From contig JAJYZB010000001.1 of the NCBI GenBank assembly GCA_021800275.1, forward strand, positions 310,001 to 374,000: 64,000 nt of DNA, written 5' to 3'. The notes beneath the pieces were generated by a model that saw nothing but the letters and a program-made list of their open reading frames with translations, did not search any database and had not been told where the DNA came from. Position numbers and translations under genes: made by a program. Source of the stretch: a bacterium (GTDB lineage Bacteria; Vulcanimicrobiota; JABDET01). Numbering within the stretch: the first letter of the stretch is position 1; the number at the start of each line of letters is the position of its first letter. Positions 47,738 to 56,305 of the stretch are shown in pieces.

Positions 47738-48701
47738 AACCGAGATCCTGAATCATCTGCAGATCCGCTTCAGGAAGCTCTCCTTTTGTGGTGAGATAAT
47801 CACCAATAAAAATAGAGTTTGCGACTCGCAGTCCAAGAGGCTGAAGTGAACGGAGATGCAGTTCTCTGCCTCCCGCAATTCTTAAATCCGCTTTAGGGTG
47901 CACAAAACGAAACAAAGATAAATAACGAAGAGCTTTCAGGGGGGAAAGTTCTCTCGTTTTTGACAGAGGAGTTCCTTCAATTGGGTGGAGAAAATTGACG
48001 GGAATAGAGTCAACCCTCAGGTCTTTTAGTTCATACGCCAGATCCACAGCATCCTGTAAATCTTCTCCCATTCCCACAATCCCTCCAGAACAAGTTCCAA
48101 TCCCAGCTTCTTTCACCTGATTCACGGTCCGAATTCTATCCTCAAAAGTATGGGTGCCGCAAATTTGAGAATAAAATCTCCGAGAAGTATTCAAATTATG
48201 ATTATAAGTGTCCACGCCTGATGATTTTAAAAATTCAGCCTGTCCAGTTTTCAACAGTCCAAGACAGGCGCAAACTTTAAATCTCTGTCTAGATTTAATT
48301 TCCTTTATTATTCCTCCAACATTTTCAAGCTCTTTTTCGGTTGGAGATCTGCCGCTGGCAACCAGGCAGAAAGTATGCACTTGAAGTTTTTCAGCTTTTT
48401 CAGCTGCTTTAAAAACAATTTCTTCAGGAAGAAAAGGATATTTGGAAATCGAAGCTTTTGAATCCCTGGATTGTGAGCAGTATCCGCAGTCTTCAGGGCA
48501 CAATCCGCTTTTAGCATTTAAAAGCATATATAAGCGCACCCGATTCTGCCAGAAGTGTTCGCGAATTCGCGCCGCCTGTTCCACGATAGAAAGAGTCTCA
48601 GAATCTGACGCAGAAACAATCTGAAAAGCATCAGAACGTGAAATCGAAAAACCCGCCAAAACTTTATCTGCCAGTACCTGCCAAAACGGATTGTCTTTCA
48701 C
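47715..48701 (-). CDS. bioB: Biotin synthase
   Basis: A 328-aa radical SAM enzyme that inserts sulfur into dethiobiotin. The SAM cluster motif is CPEDCGYCSQS, about 68 residues from the start. The sacrificial [2Fe-2S] ligands are in the C-terminal half (CACLGLLK, GTCSGGIVGMGED). I chose GTG 48701, which overlaps the glycosyltransferase stop (GTGA); an ATG at 48767 lies inside that gene. It depends on the SUF system for its clusters. bioA, bioD and bioC are not in the window. Confidence 0.94.
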   Translation of the reverse strand: MKDNPFWQVLADKVLAGFSISRSDAFQIVSASDSETLSIVEQAARIREHFWQNRVRLYMLLNAKSGLCPEDCGYCSQSRDSKASISKYPFLPEEIVFKAAEKAEKLQVHTFCLVASGRSPTEKELENVGGIIKEIKSRQRFKVCACLGLLKTGQAEFLKSSGVDTYNHNLNTSRRFYSQICGTHTFEDRIRTVNQVKEAGIGTCSGGIVGMGEDLQDAVDLAYELKDLRVDSIPVNFLHPIEGTPLSKTRELSPLKALRYLSLFRFVHPKADLRIAGGRELHLRSLQPLGLRVANSIFIGDYLTTKGELPEADLQMIQDLGFVIEAAF

Positions 48702-49999
48702 TGCGATCTTTTTTCCATTCTCAAAAAAGTCAACTTTCTTTTTAATTCTTCTATCACAACATCCCAAAGGAAACCTTTAGCAGATTCAATTCCTTCCTTC
48801 CTCAATCTGGTGGATAGAGCGGGTTTTTCAATAAGAGCTGCTAAATAACTTGTTAACTCCCGGGGATCTTCGGTTTCCACAACAATTGCATTATGAAAAG
48901 ACTGAGCATAATCCTCACCCGAATTTCCGGTAATGGCAATGCCACCAGACGACATGACTTCTAATCCGACCAGACCAAATGGTTCATGCCGCGAATTAGC
49001 CAGGACCGCGTCAGAAGCTTTATAAATGGTACGCAGCAGCTCTTCTGAAACAAAAAACTGAAGATCATAAATATCAGCAGAAGGCTGATCTCTCAAAACC
49101 TGACAGAACTGTTTACAGTCAGCATTTTTAGGAAGTTTAACAGGAACAACTTTTAAACCAAGAACCTGGGCAAGTCCCCTGATTTCCCCGCCATGGGGCT
49201 CAATACCTCCTCTTATAATTAACTTGGAACGAAACCCCAATGTCTTTAACAAATGAAAACTTTTAATCGCCATAACCCATCTTTTATCAGGATCAAATCG
49301 TCCAACTTTAGCCAGGAGCAGATCAGAATCCGCTGATTTTCTTATGAGAGAAACAGAATCTTTGTTGATGGGGTTAAAAAAGCGTTTAGGGATCCCATTA
49401 GGTATCACTAAAGGATCAATATGGTATGCCCACATTAAATGCTTCATATATTTACTAACTGTCGTAATCACTGCAGACTTCTTCAATTCATTCCAAAGAA
49501 TTCGATGAAACCCGAACGTATTATTTGCGTTCCATAAAATCAATGGTTTCAAGGTTAATGCCTGCGACATTTTATGAAGGCGAATCGCTGTTTCAGCAGT
49601 ATGCCATTCTTCACTTAAAACGACAAATTGTTTCCCGACATTTTGGGGTTCAGCCAAAAACTTCCGGAAAATCCATGGAGGAAGGCTGTCCTGATAGTTT
49701 AAAAGCTTCCCTTCTTCTCCATCATAAACGCCCCCTGGATGATACTTGCTGATCCACTGGCACCAGCGGTGATAAATCAAGCGGTTTTTAAGGAGTTTTT
49801 CTTCTCCGGGAAGACCTGGATCACCGATAAAAAAAAGATGGGTCTCATATTTTTTTTCAGCCAGAGCCCTGGAAAGTTCAGCCATTCTAACCCCAAGCCC
49901 TCCTGCCTGGCTGTAAACATCAGGTCCCTCAAATGATAAAAGAAGAAAAACCGTGTTTTCTGTAGAGAAGTCTTCGAGTCCTTTGTTTTTTTTTATCAA
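48698..49999 (-). CDS. Glycosyltransferase (GT4/GT5-like)
   Basis: A 433-aa glycosyltransferase of GT-B fold. The N-domain starts VFLLLSFEGPDVYSQAGGLG, as in glycogen synthase and related GT4/GT5 enzymes. The C-domain shows LLAKVGRFDPDKRWVMAIKS and the nucleotide-sugar site NSRHEPFGLVGLEVMSSGGI. Donor and acceptor are unknown. It lies between pyrE and bioB with 4-bp overlaps on both sides, so it is co-transcribed with metabolic genes rather than with other envelope genes. Confidence 0.85.
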   Translation of the reverse strand: MIKKNKGLEDFSTENTVFLLLSFEGPDVYSQAGGLGVRMAELSRALAEKKYETHLFFIGDPGLPGEEKLLKNRLIYHRWCQWISKYHPGGVYDGEEGKLLNYQDSLPPWIFRKFLAEPQNVGKQFVVLSEEWHTAETAIRLHKMSQALTLKPLILWNANNTFGFHRILWNELKKSAVITTVSKYMKHLMWAYHIDPLVIPNGIPKRFFNPINKDSVSLIRKSADSDLLLAKVGRFDPDKRWVMAIKSFHLLKTLGFRSKLIIRGGIEPHGGEIRGLAQVLGLKVVPVKLPKNADCKQFCQVLRDQPSADIYDLQFFVSEELLRTIYKASDAVLANSRHEPFGLVGLEVMSSGGIAITGNSGEDYAQSFHNAIVVETEDPRELTSYLAALIEKPALSTRLRKEGIESAKGFLWDVVIEELKRKLTFLRMEKRSQ

Positions 50000-50565
50000 G
50001 TTCTGCTGCCTGGTTTCACTAAATTTTTTTCCTCTTTACAGAGAGGGCATTCTTCAGAACTGTAGGCAGGGAGATCTAAAGTTAAAAGCCAGTGAGCAGG
50101 ATAAGGCAGGTGAACATTCCCTCGATTTACTAAAGCTGCCACTCCAACAACTTCAATTTCCTGTTTTGTCAAAAGATCAGCTACCTCTAAAACAGAACCG
50201 CCAGTGGTTAAAACGTCTTCCGCAATTAAAACTTTGCTTTCAGGCGGAATAAAAAAACCTCGTCTCAAGGACATTTTACCATTTTCTCTTTCTGTGTAAA
50301 CTGTTTTTATCTTCAACTGTTTAGCCAATTCATAAGCCAGAAGGATTCCGCCTACGGCTGGACCCACAACCCACGAAAATTGATTATTATCGAAAGTTTT
50401 TATTAATTCTTTTACGACTCTTGCCGCAATTTCAGGATCCTCAAAAATCTTTGCGCACTGAACATAATGAGAGCTGTGCAGTCCTGAAGTTAAAAGGAAA
50501 TGCCCCTCCAGGACAGCTCTCCGTTCTTGAAAAAGAGTTAAAATTTTTCTTGTTTCTTCAGTCAT
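49996..50565 (-). CDS. pyrE: Orotate phosphoribosyltransferase
   Basis: A 189-aa PRTase that makes OMP from orotate and PRPP. The PRPP loop is VLIAEDVLTTGGSVLEVADL. GPAVGGILLAYELA, TVYTEREN and GLHSSHYVQCA are family hallmarks. The C-terminal CPLCKEEKNLVKPGSRT contains a CxxC pair not essential for the enzyme. It overlaps the glycosyltransferase gene by 4 bp and pyrF by 4 bp. PRPP would come from prs in this window. Confidence 0.93.
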   Translation of the reverse strand: MTEETRKILTLFQERRAVLEGHFLLTSGLHSSHYVQCAKIFEDPEIAARVVKELIKTFDNNQFSWVVGPAVGGILLAYELAKQLKIKTVYTERENGKMSLRRGFFIPPESKVLIAEDVLTTGGSVLEVADLLTKQEIEVVGVAALVNRGNVHLPYPAHWLLTLDLPAYSSEECPLCKEEKNLVKPGSRT

Positions 50566-51290
50566 TTACGCATCCTTTCAAGTTGAATTTCCTCAAAAAT
50601 CGAAGCTACTGCAGCTCTTGGATCTGAAGACTCCAGGATGGGTCTTCCAATAACAAGATAATTAGCTCCTGCCTGAATCGCTTTTAAAGGGGTTGAAACT
50701 CGAGCCTGATCATCCTGCTTGAGATTCGAAAGTTCAGATTTTGACTCAGTTAAAAGCCTTATTCCTGGAGTAATAATCGTCATTTTTTCTCCCCATGTTT
50801 TTCTTAAACATGCGGCTTCCAGCGGTGATGCCACAATCGCACGAATCCCTGTTTCTTCAGCCAATCCCGCTAAAACTTCTATCTGTTTCACAACAGGGGA
50901 AAGAATTCCGATCGTTTTAATCTCCTGATCATCAAAACTGGTTAAAACCGTGATTCCTGCTAAAAGAAGAGAGCCGGAAGCTGCTTTTACAGCTTCTTTC
51001 AGCATTTTTCTCCCACCAGACAAATGAATAGAAAGCATCCAGATTCCTAGCTTCTGCGCAGACCGCACAGCTAAAGAAACTGTGTTCGGAATATCATGCA
51101 GCTTCAAATCCAAAAAAACCTGAAATCCTTTTTCTTGAAGTTGTCTTAGGAGAAGGGGACCCTCCTGGAAAAATAATCCAGGTCCAATTTTTACCTTCTG
51201 AATAAGTCCCTCGAGTTTTTTAAGAAGAGTTAATCCCTGATTTAAATCCTGAACGTCCAGAGCTAAAATAATCGGGTTATTTTCTTTCAT
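50562..51290 (-). CDS. pyrF: Orotidine 5'-phosphate decarboxylase
   Basis: A 242-aa OMP decarboxylase forming UMP. The catalytic loop is FLDLKLHDIPNTVSLAVRSA (D-x-K-x-x-D). The N-terminal ILALDVQDLNQGLTL and C-terminal ITPGIRLL and NYLVIGRPIL segments bind phosphate. It opens the operon pyrF-pyrE-glycosyltransferase-bioB-bioF. No defects seen. Confidence 0.95.
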   Translation of the reverse strand: MKENNPIILALDVQDLNQGLTLLKKLEGLIQKVKIGPGLFFQEGPLLLRQLQEKGFQVFLDLKLHDIPNTVSLAVRSAQKLGIWMLSIHLSGGRKMLKEAVKAASGSLLLAGITVLTSFDDQEIKTIGILSPVVKQIEVLAGLAEETGIRAIVASPLEAACLRKTWGEKMTIITPGIRLLTESKSELSNLKQDDQARVSTPLKAIQAGANYLVIGRPILESSDPRAAVASIFEEIQLERMRK

Positions 51291-51432
51291 GCTTACCTCT
51301 TACTTGATATCGAAATATTCGATTTTAAATTTTCCCTTCCTTTAATCGGGTTTACTGCAGTTACCACACCTGCACATTGTTTTCTCAACAGCCTTGAATG
51401 AATCATTGGACTGTAATTTCTCGCTCAAGTTT

Positions 51433-53469
51433 TTATGAATTGCCCTTCAATTTAGACAGCCACAACTTCAATGTCAGAATTCTGGCAAAAGAAAATCCAT
51501 AACCCTGCTGATGATTCAAAGCATCAAGAACAGAATCAAATTCTTTCTCTAAAACATCATGATCTAAATAGGGGTCTGACTGAAAGATCAATTCTCGATA
51601 TTCCCGGATCGCTGCTTCCATAAAATTCTTTTCAGGAACAGGCAGCGGAGTCTTTTTTCTTCTCCAGGTAATTTTATCAGGTAATATATCCTTAAGAGCT
51701 TCTCGATGAAGATATTTAGTCCAACCTTGCCGAACTTTATACACTGCAGGTAGAGAAGTAGCAAACTCTATTAAACGATAATCATCAGCAAAAGGATTGC
51801 GCTCTTCCACAGAAAAAGCCATGGACATTCTGTCTTCGTATTTTAGTTGAACAGCCAGAGTCCCCTTCAGCATTGAAGCAGCCAAAAGAGCATTGAAATT
51901 CTTATAAGGATAAAGATCTTCCGAAATTTTCTCAAGTCTTTCTCTGCCATAAGTTTTAAAAAAGTCTTGATTCATAAATCGAATAAATGGATTGGCTTCA
52001 GAGGCAGCAGGATGTGGAAAAGATTCTCCATAAGAACAAAGTTCTAAAGCAGACAAAAGCTCCTGAATGCTTTTTCCTGTCGCAATGCTGAAATCCATCA
52101 CTTCCTGGGTCAGATTGTTTTCTTTATTTTCAAAATACATGCTGGCGAAATAAGAAGGAAGCATATAAAGATATCCTCCTAAAAGCTCATCTGCGCCATG
52201 GCCATTTAATGCGACAATAACTCCTTTTTCCCTTATTTCTTTAAACAAATGATAAACGGCTAAAGGAATCATACAAACAAAAGGCTCATCCATGTAATCT
52301 AAAATTTTCTTTAAGTTTAAAAGCAGACTTCCTTTTTCGGGTGATGGATCAATAAAATGTGGAACAGCCCCTATGGCTTGAATCATTTCTTTAGCGTATT
52401 CGAGATCATCCAGAAACCCTTCTCCCGATTTTTCATCAGGATAAGTCAAAGTGAACGTGTTCAAAGGAGAAATATTTCTTGTGGAACCGTTTTTTCTCCA
52501 TAAATTTTCAGCAATCATGACTAATGACGAAGAATCCAGACCGCCGCTGAGGCAGGAGCCCACTGGAACATCGCTTCTGAGTCTTATTTTGACAGCATCA
52601 ACCAGCAGTTCTCGATATTGATTTGCGCAAGAATGAAACTCTGCTTCGTCAAATTTTCCGAATTCCAGGTTTGGAGCCAGCTTCCAGTAAGGTTTCAGGG
52701 AAAATTTCCCTTTTAAATCCAATAATAAAGAATGTCCGGGAGGAAGCTGATTAATCCCTTTATAAAAAGATTCTCTGCCTAAATCCAACCATCCAATAAG
52801 AAGATGATCAAAGATAACTTTATCATTTGGAACAGACTCCACAAAAGGAAGGCAGCTAAGTGCTTTTATTTCTGAGGCAAAAGCAAAATTTTCTCCATCA
52901 AACCAATAATAGAATGGTTTGACGCCTAATCTGTCTCTAGAACAAAAAAAAGTTCTTTTTTCAATATCAAAAATGCAAAAGCTCCACATGCCATTAAATT
53001 TTTTGACCGCCTCTTCCCCCCATTCCTGATATGCCGCTAAGATAACTTCGGTGTCTGAATTGGTGCTGAACTGAATTTTTTTAGTTTCCAGTTCACTTCT
53101 TAATTCAAGATAATTATAAATTTCGCCATTAAAAACTATCCAGAGTTTTCCATTTTTGCTTGACATGGGCTGATGACCTGCAGGAGAAAGATCTAAAACT
53201 GAAAGTCTTCTGTGACCTAAAATGACGTGAAAAAGGTCGCTTTCATGGAAAGCACGAAGCATTTTTTTAGGAGCATAGGGAAAAGAACTGGCATAAACAG
53301 GTTCCGGAGTGTCGGTTCCTCCTGCTGTTTCACTGCTGCAGGTCACTTCATTAAAGAGGAAATAACCTTCATCATCAGGTCCCCGATGCCTTAACTGATT
53401 GACCGCTTTTTCTATGTTTGATAACTGAAGTCGTTTTTTCTTAGACCAGATTCCAAAAACACCACACAT
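51433..53469 (-). CDS. asnB: Asparagine synthase (glutamine-hydrolysing)
   Basis: A 678-aa enzyme. The N-terminal glutaminase begins MCGVFGIWSKKKRLQLSNIE with the Cys nucleophile and carries LRHRGPDDEGYF. The synthetase half has the PP-loop SCLSGGLDSSSLV. It is longer than E. coli AsnB, as are many homologues in polysaccharide and amino-acid contexts. It could make asparagine or amidate another substrate. The downstream gene ends before a strong hairpin at 53517. An AAACAGG site lies upstream. Confidence 0.93.
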   Translation of the reverse strand: MCGVFGIWSKKKRLQLSNIEKAVNQLRHRGPDDEGYFLFNEVTCSSETAGGTDTPEPVYASSFPYAPKKMLRAFHESDLFHVILGHRRLSVLDLSPAGHQPMSSKNGKLWIVFNGEIYNYLELRSELETKKIQFSTNSDTEVILAAYQEWGEEAVKKFNGMWSFCIFDIEKRTFFCSRDRLGVKPFYYWFDGENFAFASEIKALSCLPFVESVPNDKVIFDHLLIGWLDLGRESFYKGINQLPPGHSLLLDLKGKFSLKPYWKLAPNLEFGKFDEAEFHSCANQYRELLVDAVKIRLRSDVPVGSCLSGGLDSSSLVMIAENLWRKNGSTRNISPLNTFTLTYPDEKSGEGFLDDLEYAKEMIQAIGAVPHFIDPSPEKGSLLLNLKKILDYMDEPFVCMIPLAVYHLFKEIREKGVIVALNGHGADELLGGYLYMLPSYFASMYFENKENNLTQEVMDFSIATGKSIQELLSALELCSYGESFPHPAASEANPFIRFMNQDFFKTYGRERLEKISEDLYPYKNFNALLAASMLKGTLAVQLKYEDRMSMAFSVEERNPFADDYRLIEFATSLPAVYKVRQGWTKYLHREALKDILPDKITWRRKKTPLPVPEKNFMEAAIREYRELIFQSDPYLDHDVLEKEFDSVLDALNHQQGYGFSFARILTLKLWLSKLKGNS

Positions 53470-53516
53470 CCTGTTTTATTTCGAGAGAAGACAAAAATAG
53501 CCTTTGCAGAAAAGCC

Positions 53517-53561
53517 GAATCCCAGAGCATTCAGTGCCTGAAAACTGAAGCTCTGGGATTC
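53517..53561 (-). terminator. Long hairpin between asnB and the Gly-rich gene
   Basis: GAATCCCAGAGC (53517-53528) pairs perfectly with GCTCTGGGATTC (53550-53561), and TTCAGT/ACTGAA continues the stem around an 8-base loop. It follows the minus-strand stop of the 114-aa gene by 8 bp. Confidence 0.75.
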
Positions 53562-53569
53562 TTACTGTC

Positions 53570-53914
53570 TCAGTAACTCCTCCCCCCTACCCCTCCAAGA
53601 GCCTGCATCCAGGAACTGGCTGCTCCCATATAGGTTTTAAATAATCCAACACTTGAATTTTGCTGCAGTTTATACAAACCTTGAGAAGTAGAAACAAGGG
53701 TTGAAACAATGGACTGATTTTGAACCTCCTGGTTAGATGCCATTTGAACCAGTGTGTTCTGAGCCTGTTCCTGATACTGCTGCTGCAGCATAGAGGCTTC
53801 TAAGCCTGTTTGTTCTGCCCCCCCTGCCTGAGTGATCCCCTGTAAAATCCCCATACCTGCGCTTCCACCCCCTAAAAGCCCTCCTAAAAGACCGCCTAAT
53901 AATCCAAATGCCAT
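53570..53914 (-). CDS. Gly/Gln-rich small protein, paralogue A
   Basis: A 114-aa protein. A Gly/Leu-rich start (LLGGLLGGLLGGGSAGMG) is followed by MLQQQYQEQAQNTLVQMASN and a helical tail ending SSWMQALGGVG. It aligns over most of its length with the next gene (54100-54420). No signal peptide or cysteine. The helical Gln-rich core resembles filament or translocator-type coiled coils, but no family is recognised. Probably expressed strongly, given a GGGGGTC site and its hairpin terminator. Confidence 0.7.
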   Translation of the reverse strand: MAFGLLGGLLGGLLGGGSAGMGILQGITQAGGAEQTGLEASMLQQQYQEQAQNTLVQMASNQEVQNQSIVSTLVSTSQGLYKLQQNSSVGLFKTYMGAASSWMQALGGVGGRSY

Positions 53915-54042
53915 AAAAATGACCCCCTTTTGAAATTAGGAATCAAGCTTTTTCCACCGGTGAAAGGCTTGTTCTCAAACGATGATTTCAGATTAACATA
54001 CGGGGATCAAAAATCTGTCAAAAATGGAATTAAAAACACAGC

Positions 54043-54076
54043 AAAAAAAAGAAAAGAGGGCTTAAAAAGCCCTCTT
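54043..54076 (-). terminator. Rho-independent terminator of the 106-aa gene
   Basis: AAGAGGGCTT (54054-54063) and AAGCCCTCTT (54067-54076) form a perfect 10-bp stem with a 3-base loop, followed on the minus strand by TTCTTTTTTTT. Confidence 0.88.
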
Positions 54077-54099
54077 TATGAAGTTTCTGATTTTTTTTA

Positions 54100-54420
54100 T
54101 TATCCGCCTTGCTGACCGCTTAGAGCTCCCATCCAGTTAGATGCAGCGCTCATGTAGGTCTGGAAGTAACCAGTCGCAGTTTTCTGTTCCAAACTATACT
54201 TTCCTTGCACCATAGAGTTCAAGGTACTGATAATCTGCTGCTGGCTCATTTGCTGGTTGGATGCCATCTGGACCACTGTGTTCTGAGCTTGCTGCTGATA
54301 CTGCTGCTGCAACATAGCTCCCTGCAAAGCGGTCTGTTGAGCATTTCCCGCCTGGGTAATCCCTAAAAGAGTTCCCAGTCCTGCGCTTCCACCGCCCATC
54401 ATTCCACCCATGATAATCAA
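54100..54420 (-). CDS. Gly/Gln-rich small protein, paralogue B
   Basis: A 106-aa protein similar to paralogue A: GGGSAGLGTLLGITQAGNAQ versus GGGSAGMGILQGITQAGGAE, then MLQQQYQQQAQNTVVQMASN, then TYMSAASNWMGALSG. Roughly three in five residues match by eye. The N-terminus has no signal; the gene has a strong AAAGGAGG site and its own promoter-like and terminator sequences, so it is a stand-alone unit. Function unknown; surface or filament-forming behaviour is only a possibility. Confidence 0.75.
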   Translation of the reverse strand: MIIMGGMMGGGSAGLGTLLGITQAGNAQQTALQGAMLQQQYQQQAQNTVVQMASNQQMSQQQIISTLNSMVQGKYSLEQKTATGYFQTYMSAASNWMGALSGQQGG

Positions 54421-54452
54421 CCTCCTTTTTTAATTCTTTTTGCCTTGTTCAG

Positions 54453-54480
54453 ATTATCACGACATTTTTTCTTTTGTAAA
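54453..54480 (-). promoter_or_regulatory. Candidate promoter of the 106-aa gene
   Basis: Minus strand TTTACA (54480-54475), 16-bp spacer, GATAAT (54458-54453), about 33 bp before the ATG at 54420. Confidence 0.4.
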
Positions 54481-54512
54481 GAGACTCAATTCAAGGAAAT
54501 AAAAGTACTGTG

Positions 54513-55037
54513 TTAACATTGTGTTAATATATTGTTAAAATTCTGCTGCGGCCTGGGGGATAATTTCTTAGTCACTTGATATCGTTCCACTTGACCCCCA
54601 AATTTTTCAGCCACTACCAGAGAAGTTTTATTCTCTGCTGTAATGAAAGCGCTCAAATAAAAATTCTCATTTTCAAGAGCAACCTCTTCAGCTTTCAGGA
54701 GAAAAAGTCTCCACAAATGTTTTCCATGATACTGGGGAGCCAAAGCATAATCCTGTATCATAGTCTGTTTTTCGCCTGTGCTGGCTTCTAACTGATTAAC
54801 CAGCAGAATCATATATCCAACCTTAATTTTTGTTTCCACCTCTTCAAGAATATAAAAATGAAGAGGCATGCTCAATGCGATCTGAGGGATCATGCTGATT
54901 ACTTGTTCCATACAAGCTCTTACTTTATGAATCGGGGTGTTACGTATTTTTGAAACACTGAATTCACAAGCCCAGAGAGCGAGCTCTTTAATAAAAGGAA
55001 GATCTTCTTCTGTTCCAGGACGAACTTGGTAACCCAT
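54513..55037 (-). CDS. GNAT-family N-acetyltransferase
   Basis: A 174-aa protein with GNAT features: YQVRPGTEEDLPFIKELALW at the start, then QDYALAPQYHGKHLWRLFLL for the acetyl-CoA-binding loop, then LSAFITAENKTSLVVAEKFG. It should transfer an acetyl group from acetyl-CoA to an unknown amine. It follows the tonB-like gene by 4 bp, so it is the last gene of that cluster. Confidence 0.75.
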   Translation of the reverse strand: MGYQVRPGTEEDLPFIKELALWACEFSVSKIRNTPIHKVRACMEQVISMIPQIALSMPLHFYILEEVETKIKVGYMILLVNQLEASTGEKQTMIQDYALAPQYHGKHLWRLFLLKAEEVALENENFYLSAFITAENKTSLVVAEKFGGQVERYQVTKKLSPRPQQNFNNILTQC

Positions 55038-55041
55038 TGCT

Positions 55042-55830
55042 TTAATCGTTCAAGCGAAAACGAATGCGAAATGTCAAACTGGCTTTTACTGGTTTTCCTC
55101 CCTCAACAGCAGGAGCAAACTGCCAGCACTGTTCTACAGCTTCCAAAGCGGCTTCATCCAAATCAGGATCCCCAGAACTTTTAGACACAGTAACATTTAA
55201 AATCTGTCCTTGCTTCCCAACAACAACAAGAAGCCATACAGTTCCCTGAATTCCTTCATCTCTGGCAGTGGATGGGTAATGCGGATGGCATGTCCCGATC
55301 ACCTCAGGAAACTTTCGATTAGGAATCACGAGTTTAGGAGGGGATGGTGGTGAAGGCAAAACTTTTTTTCTGCCTGTAGAATGAAGCGGACCTTTTCCTC
55401 CAACAACTCCTGTTGGGCTGCCATAAGTTGAACCTCCAACGCTTTGATGCACCTCAATCAGATTAGAGTTCAAACTCGGAAAAGCTTTTTTGGAAACATG
55501 AAATTTAACCTGATGCAGTTTCAGCTTTGGTGGAGCAGCTCTTGGTTTTTGTTTACGGACAGGTTTAGGTTTAGGTTTGGGTTTTGGCTTGGGTTTTGGC
55601 TTGGGAGGTTTAGGTTTAGGCTTAGGTTTTGGGGGCACGACTTGCAGCAGATGCACCCTGATTGACGAAATAGATTTCTTTAAAAAAGCGGGCGCGTATT
55701 TTTCTAAATAAAAATATAAACCAATGTGTAAAAGAAGGGCAACTGTAAAAAAGCCCAGCAGGTGCCAGTTTATTTTTCTTTTCGGCTTGGGAATTAATAA
55801 ATCAGGATCTATATTTTGATATTCAGGCAT
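55042..55830 (-). CDS. TonB-like energy-transducing protein
   Basis: A 262-aa TonB. I chose ATG 55830 (MPEYQNIDPDLLIPKPKRKI), which follows the exbD stop by 7 bp; a longer frame to 55863 overlaps exbD. One membrane helix (LLGFFTVALLLHIGLYFYLE) is followed by a rigid Pro-Lys linker made of repeated KPKP units. The C-terminal TonB domain has HYPSTARDEGIQGTVWLLVV and DPDLDEAALEAVEQCWQFAP. It spans the periplasm to contact outer-membrane transporters. The KP repeat is coded by 55550-55640. Confidence 0.9.
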   Translation of the reverse strand: MPEYQNIDPDLLIPKPKRKINWHLLGFFTVALLLHIGLYFYLEKYAPAFLKKSISSIRVHLLQVVPPKPKPKPKPPKPKPKPKPKPKPKPVRKQKPRAAPPKLKLHQVKFHVSKKAFPSLNSNLIEVHQSVGGSTYGSPTGVVGGKGPLHSTGRKKVLPSPPSPPKLVIPNRKFPEVIGTCHPHYPSTARDEGIQGTVWLLVVVGKQGQILNVTVSKSSGDPDLDEAALEAVEQCWQFAPAVEGGKPVKASLTFRIRFRLND

Positions 55831-55837
55831 AGTCTCA

Positions 55838-56287
55838 CTATTGAGGGACAAGTGGAGCAGCAAAAGAAATATGACTTAAGCTAGCTCTTTTAGCTGCATC
55901 CATCACCTTGATCACAATTCCATATAAAACAGACTGGTCAATCTGCATAACTAAATCTTTTGTGTGTTTTTTCTCGTGTTCTGAATAAAGGACAGAAGCA
56001 AGACCCTTAAGCGGCACCAACCTGCTGCCGACAAAAACTTCTTTTTTGGTATTGGCCCAAAAAGGGATAGTCACCATCACTCCTTTAAATTGATTTTTTT
56101 TAAACTTTTTAGGAGCTCCTTTAGGAAGACGGATGTTAAAACCAAAAACACCTGCTGCAGCAGCGATTAAGAAAATAATCAACAGAACCAGCAGCACATC
56201 AGTCAGAGGAGTAATGTTAATATCAGACATCACTTCTTCTTCTCGAAGACGGCCGAATCTGCGGTGTTCTCTTCTTAAAATAGGCAT
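55838..56287 (-). CDS. exbD: ExbD/TolR biopolymer transport protein
   Basis: A 149-aa ExbD. The N-terminus is cytoplasmic (RRFGRLREEEVMSDINITPL), then one helix with the proton-relay Asp (LTDVLLVLLIIFLIAAAAG). The periplasmic part ends KVMDAAKRASLSHISFAAPL. It lies between exbB and tonB, so the trio is a complete motor. A second ExbD gene is at 58481-58912. Confidence 0.9.
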   Translation of the reverse strand: MPILRREHRRFGRLREEEVMSDINITPLTDVLLVLLIIFLIAAAAGVFGFNIRLPKGAPKKFKKNQFKGVMVTIPFWANTKKEVFVGSRLVPLKGLASVLYSEHEKKHTKDLVMQIDQSVLYGIVIKVMDAAKRASLSHISFAAPLVPQ

Positions 56288-56305
56288 ATCAAAAGCGCCA
56301 AAACC

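Noticed and set aside
53915-54099. 61-codon plus-strand frame between the two Gly/Gln-rich genes
   Set aside because: Overlaps the minus-strand terminator and has no ribosome-binding site.
55444-55665. 73-codon plus-strand frame opposite tonB, rich in FRFGFWLG
   Set aside because: Mirror of the Pro-Lys repeat of TonB; not a gene.
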